53,809 nt of DNA from an uncultured Lachnospiraceae bacterium (GCA_947566645.1 CANOKL010000027.1:1-53809), one strand, 5' to 3'; shown: positions 1-11,494, numbered from the stretch's first letter. The notes: generated from the letters alone by a model not told the origin. Made by a program: numbers and translations.

Positions 1-40
1 GTTGGGGACGGGGTATTTTTAAAAATAACCCGTCCCCAAC
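1..40. repeat. Family A GGGGACGGGGT palindrome, copy 1
   Basis: Two inverted arms (GTTGGGGACGGGGTATTTTT and its near-perfect complement) meet with no loop beyond the A/T centre; one arm has a single mismatch. The window edge hides which gene lies upstream. Other copies in this window sit at gene 3' ends, so this one is probably the terminator-like end of a gene left of the window. No transposase for it is in view. Confidence 0.9.
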
Positions 41-191
41 TCTGCTATAGTTAAAAAGATTACACTTTTTTCAATTTTTGTTATCTGTTTTGTGCAATCT
101 GATGATGTTAAAATTTAGACATAGAATAAATGTACAGGCTCTTGGAGTCAGAGAAGCCAAAGGCCTGTCGTGTTTAAAAGGAGGAAAAGTG

Positions 192-3100
192 ATGGGACAT
201 TACAGAAGGCAGTGTGCCAGGGTAATAGCAGTGGTTATGACTGTAATCACAATGTTATCGGGTACATATGAAACAGTACTGGCGGAAGAAGTACAGGACG
301 CAGCACAGATATTTGCTGAAGAAGAGGGCGATGCAGGAGGCAGAGCCGGTGCTGCGGACATTGAGACAATCGAGGGAGGAATCGATATCTCTAAATATGG
401 GAACAGGCTGGAGGGAGAATATCATAACACCAGCGGTGATTTTTCTTCCTATCATGTCGAGTCAGGCGTAGAAGGAGAAACAGGCTATGTAGAATGGACA
501 AAACAGGACTGGGGTAATGCAAAGTGGACATTTTATCTCAGCAAGGCAGGAGAATATAAAGTAAGCGCACAGATCAGACCAGAAGAAGCAGGTACATTGG
601 TCTGCGGTATTGGAAACAGTATAGGGAAAAATAATGATGGAAATGTAGAGATCATTGATCCCCAGGAAAAGTTTGTTACGCTTTCAGCAAGTGAAGAGTA
701 CCAGACCGTAGAAATATATGATACATTTATTGCCGAAGAGCCGGGAATCTACTATTTAAAAATCATGGATACTACAGAAAAATGGCAGTCTGGTCAATTG
801 AATGCGAAGCTTGATTATCTGGAGTTCCAGCTAACGAAGGAATATATACCAGATACGCCGGATCCGGATGACCAGGAAGTGACAGATGCAAAGAAAATCT
901 ATCAGGATCCGGAAAAAGCAACAGAGGAACGTATGAATGCATTACTGGGCGTTATGACATTAGAGGAAAAGGCAGCGCAGATGGTGCAGGCAGAACAGGG
1001 CAACGGCGGAGGAAGCTCAAAAGGAAACAGGCCGGCAACTCCTAAACTGGTTAAGGAAAAGGGGATAGGCTCTGTCTTTAGCGGAGGAGGATCGGCTCCA
1101 AAATCCGGGAACAGTGCCATTGACTGGGAAAACCGTGTTAATGAGTTTAAAAGCGCGGCTCTTGAAAGCCGTCTTGGTATTCCAATAATCTATGGTGTAG
1201 ACGCAGTGCATGGACATAACAATGTAGGCAATGCAGTTATTTTTCCGCATAATATCGGCCTCGGTGCGGCAAATGACAAAAATCTTACAAGGAATGTTGG
1301 AGAGGCGGCAGCAGAAGAGATCGCAGCAACAGGGATCCGCTGGTCATTTGCACCGACGCTCGGAGTGCCGGATTCAGAGCAGTGGGGAAGATTTTACGAA
1401 TGCTTTAGTGAAGATGCAGGAATTGTATCAGATATGGGAGCAGCTTATGTAGAGGGGCTTCAGGAAAAAGGCGTAGCAGCAACAGCAAAGCACTACATTG
1501 GCGAGGGACAGACAGATAACGGCGTCAATCAGGGGAACGTTACGTCAGAGGATTTTGATCAGATGATGGCAGAAAAGAGACTGCTTGAACCATATAAGGC
1601 AGCAATTGACGCCGGCGCCTACACAGTAATGGCATCCTATAACAGTGTGAATGATGTAAAATGCCATGCAAATCAGCACCTTCTGACAGAAGTATTAAAA
1701 GGACAGCTGGGCTTCAAAGGATTCGTGGTCAGTGACTATAATGGCGTTGACCAGATTACTGCAGACAGCTACGAAGAAAAAGTGGTGCAAAGCGTGAATG
1801 CAGGCGTGGATATGTTTATGGAACCCTATGACTGGGAAAACTGCATGGATGCGATTGTAGCAGGCATCAATAGCGGCAGTATCACAGAGGAGAGACTGGA
1901 TGATGCGGTATCAAGGATTTTGTGGGCCAAATTTGAGATGGGTCTGTTTGAGGAGGAAGTTGCGTCAGAGGAAGAGAACAGGCTTATGAATGAATTTGGC
2001 GGTGAAGGACACCGCGCTGCAGCAAAAGAGGCGGCAGAAAAGACTTTAACAGTATTAAAAAATGATAAAGTAGAAAAAGATGGAAAAACGGCGTTGGATC
2101 TGTTGGATGATGCGGATATAACAAAAATCACCGTTGCAGGCCATAAAGCCAATGATATTGGGGCGCAGTGCGGAGGCTGGACCATCAGCTGGCAGGGCGG
2201 ACTGGACCGGAATAACAGTGCCGGCAATGTAAACCCCAGCGGAGGAAATAAGGTAACAGAAGGAACAACTATTCTGGAAGGATTTATAGAAAAAGCCGGA
2301 AAAAAAGTAGATTACAATGCCAGAGGCAAGGTTTCATCCGAAGCAGACGCTGCAGTTGTTGTTGTGGGGGGAGGATCCTTACGCAGAGTCAAATGGCGAC
2401 AAAGCTGCTTCAGATCTGACTTTGCCGTCAGAAGATCTGAAGGTAATGGACACAGTACTGGAGACAAAAGGCGACACGCCGGCAATCCTGGTTCTGATGA
2501 CTGGCAGGCCGGTTGCGATTGCAGACTATGTAGATGAATTTGACGCAATTGTTGAGGCGTGGCTTCCAGGCAGTGAGGGTGATGCAATTGCAGATGTTAT
2601 GCTGGACTCTGCAAAGGACTTTACGGCAGCCTGCCCGGTTACATGGACATGGTATCCCGAATATCTGAATCAGAAATCAGATCCTGAAAAAGTACTATTC
2701 CCCAGAGGGACAGGACTTAAAAAGGACGGAACTTCTGTAAAAACCGGAGGACAGACAAGCATACCGGGGACAGACCAGAGGCCGGAGGAGCCTGAAAAGC
2801 AGCCGGAGCAGAAGATTCCAATGTATCAGGAAGCCATTGATATTGATGCAAATGAGAACAGGCTGGAAGGAGAATGGTGCGGTTCTGATTCCTATAATAT
2901 TTCAACAGGGAATGAGACTGTGGACGGAGTGAATACCGGCTATGCGCAGTGGAGTAAAAAAGACTGGGGAAATGGAAAATGGAAGGTATACTTCCGGCAG
3001 GCAGGAACTTATGATGTGACATTAAAGATGAAAGTAACTGAGCCGGCCGAAGGAGAGTTTACAAACTTTAAATTCGGCATTCACCAGGAAGGAGATCCCA

Positions 3101-5640
3101 ATCCTACTATGGTCATTCCAGGCAGAGGTGCTACCAATGGATATGAAGAATTTACAATTACAGGGCTGGATGTAGCGGAATCAGGGAAATGGACTGTCAA
3201 GATCATGGATTCCAGCAAAGAAGTGAGTGCAAAACTGGATTATATAGAATTTACATTGAAAGAGGCAAAGGGTCCGAAGGACGAGGGAACAGATGACGAC
3301 GGGCAGGATCCGGCTGACGAGACCCCAATAGAATCCAGGGGAGAGGTTGTGGGTAAGGATGCCGTAAAGGTGTGGATGACATCAACAGAAAATGCCCAGA
3401 ATATGTCATGGTATAAGTATCCGACACAGATGAAGAATCAGCTGTCCGAAAAGGAGGCGCTGGATCTTACTACCATAGACAGCCAGGAGATGACAACAAT
3501 TCATGTAGATGCTGACACCAGTTTCCAGACATTCCTTGGAATGGGAACTTCACTGGAGGAGTCAACAATCTATAATCTGAACCAGCTGGAGGATGATGTA
3601 AAGCAGCAGTTTATTGACGACCTTGTAGATCCGCAGAAGGGCGGGATGACACTGTTCCGCGTAACGATTGCTACCGCGGATTTTACGGCACAGAGATTCT
3701 ATACTTATTATGATATCGACGATATTAAAAATATGCCGGCGGATTTTAAACCAAACTGGTATCCGAAAGAAGGAGAGACAGGATTTACGATTCAGAAAGA
3801 CCGGGATCTGGGAATTATTGATACGATTCACATGGTTCAGGCAGCAGCAAAGAAATTTGGAGTGGAAGATGAGGTGAAGTTTTTTGCATCCTCATGGACG
3901 CCGCCGGGATGGATGAAAAATGACGATGCATCCAAATATGGAGGAAATGCGCTTAAAGGAGAAGGCGAACGCTTAAGAGGCGGTACCCTGAATGACGGAC
4001 ACATAGAGGATCTGGCAATGTATTACCTCAGATTCCTGGAGGAATATGCAAAAGAGGGAATTCCGGTCTATGGTATGACTTTGCAGAATGAGCCGGGTGA
4101 TGAATTTAATTATCCGAGCTGTAAGATTACCGGTGAACAAGAGGGCAGGCTTGCTATAAAGATGAAGGAGCTGCTTGGAAACAGCGAGATCCTGCGTAAA
4201 GCCGGCATCCAGGACGTAAAGCTCTGGGCATTTGACCACAATTGCAGTATTGCAGAGAATTACGTAAAGGCCCTTGCATCAGTAGAAGGTGCAATGGATG
4301 CGATTGACGGAATTGCATTCCATGATTATTCAGGGGATATGAAGACCATGCAGAAAATCTATGACGAATATCTGAATAAAGGGAACAACAAAAATCAGAC
4401 TGTAAACCTGACAGAGCGTTCTGTATGGGGTACAAAAGGAGCGAATTCGATTATTACCTATCTTCGCAATAACGCAATCAGCTATAACTCATGGGTGACC
4501 ATGCTGGACAGCAATATAGGGATTCATCAGTGGCCTGGCACACCGGATCCAACCATGTTTGCCAGGGCTGCAGGAAGCAGCAGTGATTACTGGGCTATGC
4601 CAGAATTCTATATTACCGGTCAGTTTACCAGATTTGTCCGTCCCGGATATGTGAGAGTAGCATCTGATGAAGGAAATGAAGCTTCGATCAGGAATGTTGT
4701 GTTTAAGAATCCGGAAACAAATGAGCTGGCGGCAGTAGTTGTTAATGCGTCGAAGAAAAAACAGAATTTTAAGTTTGTTATGGACGGGCAGCAGTTTATA
4801 GGAGCTGTTCCGGCAGGGAATGTAGCTACTTATGTATGGAAGCCTGCCAAAAATCAGACGGCAGAGAAAAATATCGTCCTGGATCAGACGTCTGTTTCTA
4901 TTTACGAAGGATTAGAAGTAAAGCTTCATGTAAAGCAGGCTCCGGAAGGGACAATCGTATGGAAAACAAGTAATTCCGGGGTAGCAGCAGTAAGCAACGG
5001 TACAGTGAAAGCAATTGGTAAAGGAACAGCAACGATTACAGCGTCTGTGGCAGGAAAATACGCAGAGTGTAAAGTTACCGTGAAGAAACTTGCAGCGCCG
5101 GCTAACGTAAAAGCATCCTGCGCAGGCACTGGTTCCATAAAGATCAGCTGGAAAAAGGTGGCCGGCGCAAGCCAGTACCAGGTATACCGCAAGAGCGGAA
5201 AGAAATGGAAGAAAGCGGCAACTGTAAAGGGAACCACCTATACGAACAAAAAGCTGGCAAGCAATAAGAAATATCAATTCCGCGTACGTGCGGTGCTCAC
5301 ATCTGGCGGCATGAATTCCTATGGAGATTACTCCAGGACTGTAAAAGGGACGACAGGGCCAAAGAAAGTAACCGGACTTAAGCTTAAGAAGGTAAGCGGG
5401 ACATCTTATCAGATTTCCTGGAAAAAGGCAGCGAAAGCAGGCAGATACGACATTTACCAGAAGACGGGGAAGGGCTCCTACAAGAAACTGAAATCCGTAA
5501 ACGCAAAGACCCTGAAGTACACAGTGAAAGGATTGAAGAAAGGGAAAACCTACCGGTTCTATGTAAAGGCAGTCCGCAAGTCAGGAAAGTCCAGATATGC
5601 AGGGTCTCCGGCTTACACAAAGAAAGTTAAAATCAAATAA
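192..5640 (+). pseudogene. Secreted GH3-GH30 multidomain beta-glucanase, frameshifted
   Basis: The ATG at 192 follows AAGGAGG by 7 nt and opens a signal peptide. Domains by approximate residue: CBM6-like 60-215, GH3 N 244-590 (nucleophile Asp515 in VVSDYNG), GH3 C 600-830, second CBM6-like 880-1020, GH30 1095-1550 (acid/base Glu1300 in LQNEPG, nucleophile Glu1408 in LTERS, plus WTPPGWMK), Big_2 1560-1630, two FN3 domains to the end. About 1815 residues if intact. A run of six G at 2366-2371 shifts the frame. With five G the reading becomes VVVVGEDPY, the GH3 acid/base-region motif. As given, translation stops at 2537 and loses the GH30 half. It may be a sequencing error, a phase switch or a real lesion. 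GH3 plus GH30 suggests degradation of beta-1,6- or mixed beta-glucan outside the cell (inference). It heads the importer and YesMN genes downstream. Confidence 0.85.
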
Positions 5641-5667
5641 AAATAATTTGCAGAGATCAGTAGACTG

Positions 5668-5708
5668 TGCAGCATCCGTCCCTTAAGAGCAGGGCGTGGG
5701 GGCTGCAC
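5668..5708 (+). terminator. Imperfect hairpin after the GH3-GH30 gene
   Basis: GTGCAGC (5668-5674) pairs with GCTGCAC (5702-5708), and there is further internal CCCT/AGGG pairing. A run of A rather than T follows, so it may be a processing or stability element in the 119-nt gap before the binding-protein gene rather than a full terminator. Confidence 0.45.
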
Positions 5709-5759
5709 GGGCTGTAAAAAAGTGATCGTTTATTCGATATCAAAAAGGAGAAGTGTAAC

Positions 5760-7070
5760 ATGAAGAAAAGATTATTAGCAGCTTTATTGACAGGAGTAAT
5801 GGTTGTGACAATGGCAGCCGGATGTAGTTCGAATAATAAGGAGTCCGGCGGGAATTCTGCAGGAGGAAGCGATACGGTAACGCTAAAGGTATTTTCCAAT
5901 CTGCCGGACAGGAAAACAGGACAGGGTCTGGTAGAGCAGATGATTATTGATGAGTATATGAAGGAAAATGAGAATGTGACGATTGAAGTTGAGGCGCTTG
6001 ATGAGGAGGCCTATAAGACGAAATTCAAGGCATATTCTATGGAGGGCATGCCTGACGTAGTAAGCATCTGGGGACAGCCGGCATTTCTTGACGAAGTAGT
6101 TGACGCGGGAGTCCTGGCTGAGCTGAACCAGGAGGATTATACAGATTATAAATTTATTGAAGGCTCTTTAAATGGATTTACATATGATGACAAGCTGTAT
6201 GGCCTGCCGAGGAATACAGACGTTGCATGCATCTATTATAATCAGAAGATGTTTGAGGATAATAAATGGGAGATTCCAAAAGACTATAATGAGCTCCTTT
6301 CTCTGGCAGAAAAGATTAATGCCAAGGGTGTGATCCCGATGGCAATGGACGGAGGGGACGGGTGGCCGATGGCTATTTATCTTACTGACATCTTGTTCCA
6401 GCTGACTGGCACCGAAAGTGCGGATATTATTTCCAAGGCAATTTCAGAGGGCGATTTTACAGATGAAAATCTTGTGAAAGCTACAGAGCTGCTGAAGGAA
6501 TCTGCCGATGCAAAGCTGTTCCAGAAAGGATATGATTCCCAGGACTATGGAACTGCGATGAACTTATTCACGAATGGACAGGCGGCTATGTTTTATACAG
6601 GAAGCTGGGAGGCTTCGATGGCGCTGAACGAAGATATTCCGGAAGAGGTAAGAGAGAATATCCGGGTATTTACAATGCCGGCTGTTGACGGAGGAAAGGC
6701 GGCAGCTACAGATATTACAGCATGGAATGGAGGCGGATACGGTGTCTCTGCAAAATCTGAGGTGAAGGATGAAGCGGTCAAATTTTTAAATTATATGTAC
6801 CAGCCAGATAAATTATCAAAATACGGATGGGAGAACGGCGTTGGAATGTCAGCACAGGATCAGTCAGAGTATATGACAGGAGAGGAGACAGACTTGATGA
6901 AACAGATTGTAGATATTGTCAATCATGCGACAAGCGTATCAGGTACTCCGATTAACGACTGCGGTCCTTCTGTATTCAAGACAAGTATTGAGAGTGAAAT
7001 ACAAAGTGTATCAAACGGAAGCACAAGTGTACAGGATTTCCTTGATACCATTGGCTCAGCCTGCAAATAA
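5760..7070 (+). CDS. Sugar ABC transporter substrate-binding lipoprotein
   Basis: 436 residues with a good ribosome site (AAAGGAG). A lipoprotein signal ends in MAAGC (Cys22), followed by a Ser/Gly/Asn linker and a family-1 extracellular solute-binding fold. The fold shows in the N-lobe strand VTLKVFSNLPD and the NGQAAMFYTGSW segment typical of these proteins. It captures an oligosaccharide at the outer membrane face and hands it to the two permeases that follow. Its place after the GH3-GH30 enzyme suggests gluco-oligosaccharide (inference). No ATPase is encoded in the operon, so a shared MsmK-type ATPase elsewhere is expected. Confidence 0.9.
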   Translation: MKKRLLAALLTGVMVVTMAAGCSSNNKESGGNSAGGSDTVTLKVFSNLPDRKTGQGLVEQMIIDEYMKENENVTIEVEALDEEAYKTKFKAYSMEGMPDVVSIWGQPAFLDEVVDAGVLAELNQEDYTDYKFIEGSLNGFTYDDKLYGLPRNTDVACIYYNQKMFEDNKWEIPKDYNELLSLAEKINAKGVIPMAMDGGDGWPMAIYLTDILFQLTGTESADIISKAISEGDFTDENLVKATELLKESADAKLFQKGYDSQDYGTAMNLFTNGQAAMFYTGSWEASMALNEDIPEEVRENIRVFTMPAVDGGKAAATDITAWNGGGYGVSAKSEVKDEAVKFLNYMYQPDKLSKYGWENGVGMSAQDQSEYMTGEETDLMKQIVDIVNHATSVSGTPINDCGPSVFKTSIESEIQSVSNGSTSVQDFLDTIGSACK

Positions 7071-7097
7071 GCAAGAATAAAATAAGAGTGGTTTTTT

Positions 7098-7128
7098 CAG
7101 GCGCAGGAAACTTTTGTTCCGGCGCCTG
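7098..7128 (+). promoter_or_regulatory. Intra-operon hairpin between binding protein and permease
   Basis: CAGGCGC (7098-7104) and GGAA pair with TTCC and GCGCCTG (7122-7128). It stands between the binding-protein stop and the first permease. In ABC importer operons such hairpins often let the binding protein be made in excess by partial termination or 3' protection. A similar hairpin is in the same place in the second sugar operon (22593-22618). Confidence 0.6.
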
Positions 7129-7170
7129 TGTTATAAAAAGATTTGGCAGGATACAAAAAGGAGAAAATAC

Positions 7171-8088
7171 ATGAAAAAATTATATAGCAATAAATTAGTC
7201 ATATTAAGTTTAGTGCTGCCAGGGCTCTTACTGTTTGTTTTCGCAATTCTGGCTCCAATCTGCCTAAGCGTATATTATGGGTTTACGGACTATTCAGGGA
7301 TGGGTTCCTATTCTGTGACTGGGTTTGAAAATTACAGGGAGCTGATGCATGACACGGCATTTTGGACATCTCTCAGGAACTCACTGTTTTTAGCAATTGG
7401 ATTTATCTGCATCCAGCATCCGCTGGCAATTGTTGTAGCGGCAGTTCTGGACAAATTAGGCGGAAGGGGCGAAAATTTTTTCCGCTGTGTATATTTTATT
7501 CCGAATGTAATATCAGTGGCAGTAATTGCATATCTGTGGAAGTTTATTTACAACCCGGACTTTGGACTTTTAAATAATATTATAAAGGCATTTGGGGGGA
7601 AAGGAGATGTAAACTGGTTTTCAACAGATACGGCGATCTGGGCAGTGCTCATTGTATTAATCTGGCATGGCTTCGGATGGGGAATGCTGATTTATTATAC
7701 TGGAATTAAAAATATTGATCAGGTGCTTTACGAGGCAGCAGCAATTGATGGTGCTGACCAGAAAACCACATTTTTCCGGATTACCCTGCCTTTGATGAAG
7801 CCGGTTATCCAGGTAAATGTGACAATGGCAGTGATTTCAGCCCTGAAACAAATGGAGACGGTATATCTTTTAACAAATGGAGGCCCTGGAAACAGCACGC
7901 AGTTCGCGGCAAATTATCTGTACCAACAGGCGTTTAAAGCGTTCCGGTATGGATATGGCAATGCAATAGGCGTTGTGTTTATTGTCATATGTCTGGCAGC
8001 TACAGTTATTCTGAATAAGGTATTTGAAGACCGCGATGAAAGAAAAGTCAGAAGGCTTAGTGGAAGAAGGGAGGAGAAGGCGGCATGA
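7171..8088 (+). CDS. Sugar ABC permease, MalF/UgpA type
   Basis: The ATG at 7171 is chosen over an in-frame start at 7114 because AAAAAGGAG lies just before it. About 305 residues and six membrane segments, starting with LVILSLVLPGLLLFVFAILAP split over the first helix. The EAA loop reads YEAAAIDGADQKTTFFRITL, which docks to the ATPase. It forms a heterodimer with the next protein, whose gene overlaps by 4 nt. Confidence 0.93.
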   Translation: MKKLYSNKLVILSLVLPGLLLFVFAILAPICLSVYYGFTDYSGMGSYSVTGFENYRELMHDTAFWTSLRNSLFLAIGFICIQHPLAIVVAAVLDKLGGRGENFFRCVYFIPNVISVAVIAYLWKFIYNPDFGLLNNIIKAFGGKGDVNWFSTDTAIWAVLIVLIWHGFGWGMLIYYTGIKNIDQVLYEAAAIDGADQKTTFFRITLPLMKPVIQVNVTMAVISALKQMETVYLLTNGGPGNSTQFAANYLYQQAFKAFRYGYGNAIGVVFIVICLAATVILNKVFEDRDERKVRRLSGRREEKAA

Positions 8089-8930
8089 AAATGGCAGGGC
8101 AGAGGAGTAAAAAAATTACAAAGTTTTTATTGTGGGCAATACTGATTTTTGTGGCGGTTATCCAGATCTTTCCGCTAATCTGGCTGTTGGATTTTTCTCT
8201 TGCCAATAGTACTGAAATGTTCACCAGCGGATTACTGGTTATCCCGGAAAAAATCCAGTGGGGAAATTATGTGAAAGCTTTTGTGGACGGGCATTTTCTG
8301 TTATACTTAAAAAACAGCGTACTTATAAACGGACTTGCGGTTTTGTTAGTAATTCTGGTATCCATCATGGCGGCGTTTGCCTGCAGACGGATGAGGTGGA
8401 AGCTAAGCATGTTTGTAAAAACATTGCTTCTGATGGGGATGATGATACCGATTCATGCCACATTGCTGCCGAATTATAAGATTTATAACATGTTGGGGTT
8501 AACGGACACAATATGGGCGCTGCTGATTCCATATGTAGCATTCTCGCTCCCGCAGGGATTGTTTTTGATGACAAGTTTTATGGAATCTGTTCCGGTAGAG
8601 CTTGAGGAAGCGGCAGTTATGGATGGCTGCGGCATTTACAGGATTATTTTTCAGATTATTATGCCAATGCTGAAGTCTTCCATTGCTACGGTAGCAATTA
8701 TGACATTTTTAAATAACTGGAATGAGTTTATTATGGCAAGTACATATCTAAGCTCACCGAAATGGAAAACTCTTCCTTTCTCTGTGCTTGAATTTACCGG
8801 ACAGTATTCTTCTAATTATGCGGTGCAGTTTGCGGTTATGGCTCTTACTGCTGCTCCTGCGGTTATTGTATATGTAATTCTCAATAAACACATCACAAAG
8901 GGTGTTGCCATGGGCGCTGTAAAAGGATAG
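8085..8930 (+). CDS. Sugar ABC permease, MalG/UgpE type
   Basis: 281 residues that start inside the stop of the previous gene (ATGA overlap), so translation is coupled. Six membrane segments. The EAA loop is LEEAAVMDGCGIYRIIFQII. The C terminus GVAMGAVKG is the usual MalG-like ending (KGV..GAVKG). It is the second half of the importer pore. The sensor kinase starts 17 nt downstream, so transport and sensing are likely co-transcribed. Confidence 0.93.
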   Translation: MKMAGQRSKKITKFLLWAILIFVAVIQIFPLIWLLDFSLANSTEMFTSGLLVIPEKIQWGNYVKAFVDGHFLLYLKNSVLINGLAVLLVILVSIMAAFACRRMRWKLSMFVKTLLLMGMMIPIHATLLPNYKIYNMLGLTDTIWALLIPYVAFSLPQGLFLMTSFMESVPVELEEAAVMDGCGIYRIIFQIIMPMLKSSIATVAIMTFLNNWNEFIMASTYLSSPKWKTLPFSVLEFTGQYSSNYAVQFAVMALTAAPAVIVYVILNKHITKGVAMGAVKG

Positions 8931-8947
8931 GATCTGGAGGAAGAACG

Positions 8948-10753
8948 ATGAAGAAGGTAAGGCGATGGATTAATGGATTAAGTGTGAAGGCAAAGCTTAT
9001 ATTTTATGGGTATGCAATTATTACGCCTGTGCTGGTTCTGATATGTGTCGCCTTGCTTTTTTATAATTATCATAAGGATATCGCAGAACGGGAAAGTGCA
9101 GATCTGAACAATGTAAATACGCTGGCAGAAGGCATACATGTATTACAGACAGAGATTAAGGACTTTTCTACTTATATTTGTATTAATGATGATATTAAGG
9201 CACTTTTAGAAGAGGATAACCCCGCAGCGCTGAACGGGAATGCAAGGCTTTGGTCAGAGGCGGCGCCAATGCAGATTGTACAGGATATGATTGCACTCAA
9301 AGGACATATCAAAACCATTGCAATTTATCCGGAGAACGGCGTCCGTCCATTTCTCAGAGGAATGGACGGAAGTGTGAACATGCCGGATATTGAGAGCGTA
9401 AGGGAGACGCCGGTTTATCAGGAAACCATGGAAAGCGAGACTACGGTTCTCTGGAAACATATTCCGAAAGGAAATGCAGGAACATATCTGACCAATCGTG
9501 ACGAGAAAGTGGTGCTGTACAGGAAGATACTGGATATGGCACAGAAGAAAACTCTGGGATATATTGTGATAGGGGTCGGGCAGGAAAGATTCCAGGAACT
9601 TTGCAGCAATATGGTGCAGGATGAACAGGAAGGAGTTATTGTCATCGCTCCTGACGGAGATGTGTTATGCAGCGTAGGAGTATTGGATAAAGAAGTGGAT
9701 CAGTATCTGAAAAGCAGGGAGTTTGTTCAAAAAGACTACAGAGAACGTGAAGCTCATTTTAAGCTTCATGGTTATGATATTGTCTGCAGCCAGGTGGACA
9801 AGAATGGGTGCATTGTCTGTAAAGCCGTACCAGGCTACAATCTTCAGATGCAGATACTGGATATTGTGTATATGCCGCTCCTTCTTCTGGCAGGTATTAT
9901 GATTGGCCTGCTGCCGCTTCTCATCATCATTTCTAATATTGTAACAAAACCTCTGCGAAAGGTAAGCGAGGCAATCCGGAAATTTTCAGTGGGGGATTTT
10001 GAACAGCGTCTGGAAATTGATATGAATGATGAGGTCGGAGAGGTTGCCCGCTGCTTTAATAAGATGGTTGCAGATATCCGGACGCTGATTAATGAAAATT
10101 ACGTGATTACCCTCCGGGAAAAGGAAAGTGAGCTGGCAGCCCTGCAGGCGCAGATTAATCCTCATTTTTTATATAATACGCTTGACTCCCTGTACTGGCA
10201 GGCCCTTGAAAAAGAATGCGGGGAGATTGCAGAGAGCATTCTTTCGCTGTCACAGCTTTTCCGGCTTGTACTCAGCCAGGGGAAAAAGGAAGTGACAGTA
10301 GGACAGGAGATGGAACTGGTCTCAAGATATCTTCAGATTCAGAAGGTCAGGTTTTCCAAAAGGCTGAATTATAATATTTCTCTGGAGGAAGCTGCAAAGA
10401 AGGCGAGGATACCGAAACTAGTGATTCAGCCTTTTGTAGAAAATGCGGTGGTGCATGGATTTGAAAATGTCAGTACACCCTGCCATCTGAGTGTATCAGC
10501 ACATATAGAAGAAGGAAAGCTTCAGTTTATGATTATGGACAGCGGAATCGGAATGAACCAGAACCAGATTGATTCCATATGGACGCAGGAGCAGGATCAT
10601 TATGCGAAGCAGAGAATTGGGAGATATGCGATTAAAAATATTAAAGAAAGACTAGAACTGAGATATCATGATGATTTTTTACTTGACATAAAGAGTGAAG
10701 TGGGAAAAGGAACAACTGTAATTCTGATAATTCCGTATGAGGAGGGGAAATAG
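8948..10753 (+). CDS. YesM-type sensor histidine kinase
   Basis: 601 residues. A first membrane helix (about 18-40), an extracellular sensor region of about 240 residues, a second helix (about 290-315), HAMP, then the His_kinase domain with INPHFLYNTLDSLYWQ (phospho-acceptor His) and an ATPase domain with VIQPFVENAVVHG and a DSGIGM box. Family members sense carbohydrate, often through the binding protein. It is followed with no gap by its response regulator, and together they are the likely regulator of the GH3-GH30/importer genes (inference from position). Confidence 0.92.
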   Translation: MKKVRRWINGLSVKAKLIFYGYAIITPVLVLICVALLFYNYHKDIAERESADLNNVNTLAEGIHVLQTEIKDFSTYICINDDIKALLEEDNPAALNGNARLWSEAAPMQIVQDMIALKGHIKTIAIYPENGVRPFLRGMDGSVNMPDIESVRETPVYQETMESETTVLWKHIPKGNAGTYLTNRDEKVVLYRKILDMAQKKTLGYIVIGVGQERFQELCSNMVQDEQEGVIVIAPDGDVLCSVGVLDKEVDQYLKSREFVQKDYREREAHFKLHGYDIVCSQVDKNGCIVCKAVPGYNLQMQILDIVYMPLLLLAGIMIGLLPLLIIISNIVTKPLRKVSEAIRKFSVGDFEQRLEIDMNDEVGEVARCFNKMVADIRTLINENYVITLREKESELAALQAQINPHFLYNTLDSLYWQALEKECGEIAESILSLSQLFRLVLSQGKKEVTVGQEMELVSRYLQIQKVRFSKRLNYNISLEEAAKKARIPKLVIQPFVENAVVHGFENVSTPCHLSVSAHIEEGKLQFMIMDSGIGMNQNQIDSIWTQEQDHYAKQRIGRYAIKNIKERLELRYHDDFLLDIKSEVGKGTTVILIIPYEEGK

Positions 10754-11494
10754 GTGCCGGTAAAGCTATTGATTGCAGATGATGAGGATGTAATACGTTC
10801 TGGTCTTGCAAAATATATAAAATTACATACAGACAGATTTACTTATATTTACGAAGCAGAAAATGGACAGGAAGCCATCGATCTGCTGCTTTTGCATCAG
10901 CCGGACATCATGGTCCTGGATATGCAGATGCCTCTGAAGTCAGGACTTGATGTGATGCGGGAAGCCGCAAAGGCCGGATTGTCGCCGGTTACTGTGATAT
11001 TAAGTGGGTATGATGAATTTAAATATGCCCAGGAGGCTCTGAAATTCGGGGCAAAGGATTACTTTTTAAAGCCCGCGAGGGCGGCAGATATTCTGAATTG
11101 TTTAAACCATCTGGCAGATGAATATATTGGAGTAAAAGAACAGACCGGATCCGGCAGCAGTATGGAACTGTCGAATCCCTTTGTCCGGGAGGCGGTGGAG
11201 CATATTATGGAGCATTATTCCGAGGAACTGACACTGTCTGAAATTGCGGAAAAGCTTGGAATATCCGCCGGGTATCTGTCTACTCTGTTAAACCAGAGCC
11301 TTGGATGCGGTTTTACAGATTACCTGAACCGGATCCGGATCGAACGGGCATGCTGCTACCTGGAACATAACTATCTGAAAAATTACGAGATAGCCTATAA
11401 GGTGGGGTTCCGGGATGAGAAATATTTTTCTAAGGTATTCAAAAAGATAAAAGGAATGTCTCCAAAGGATTATCGTAAGAAAGGAGCGGAATAG
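10754..11494 (+). CDS. YesN-type response regulator, AraC family
   Basis: 246 residues with a GTG start directly after the kinase stop; GGAGGGG lies in the end of the kinase gene. The receiver domain has the acidic pair DDED near residue 8-11 and the phospho-acceptor Asp in MVLDMQMP. The C-terminal AraC domain holds two helix-turn-helix units, with the typical KYFSKVFKKIKGMSPKDYR ending. It is short for YesN because the central linker is reduced. Probable target: the upstream glucan operon. Confidence 0.92.
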   Translation: MPVKLLIADDEDVIRSGLAKYIKLHTDRFTYIYEAENGQEAIDLLLLHQPDIMVLDMQMPLKSGLDVMREAAKAGLSPVTVILSGYDEFKYAQEALKFGAKDYFLKPARAADILNCLNHLADEYIGVKEQTGSGSSMELSNPFVREAVEHIMEHYSEELTLSEIAEKLGISAGYLSTLLNQSLGCGFTDYLNRIRIERACCYLEHNYLKNYEIAYKVGFRDEKYFSKVFKKIKGMSPKDYRKKGAE

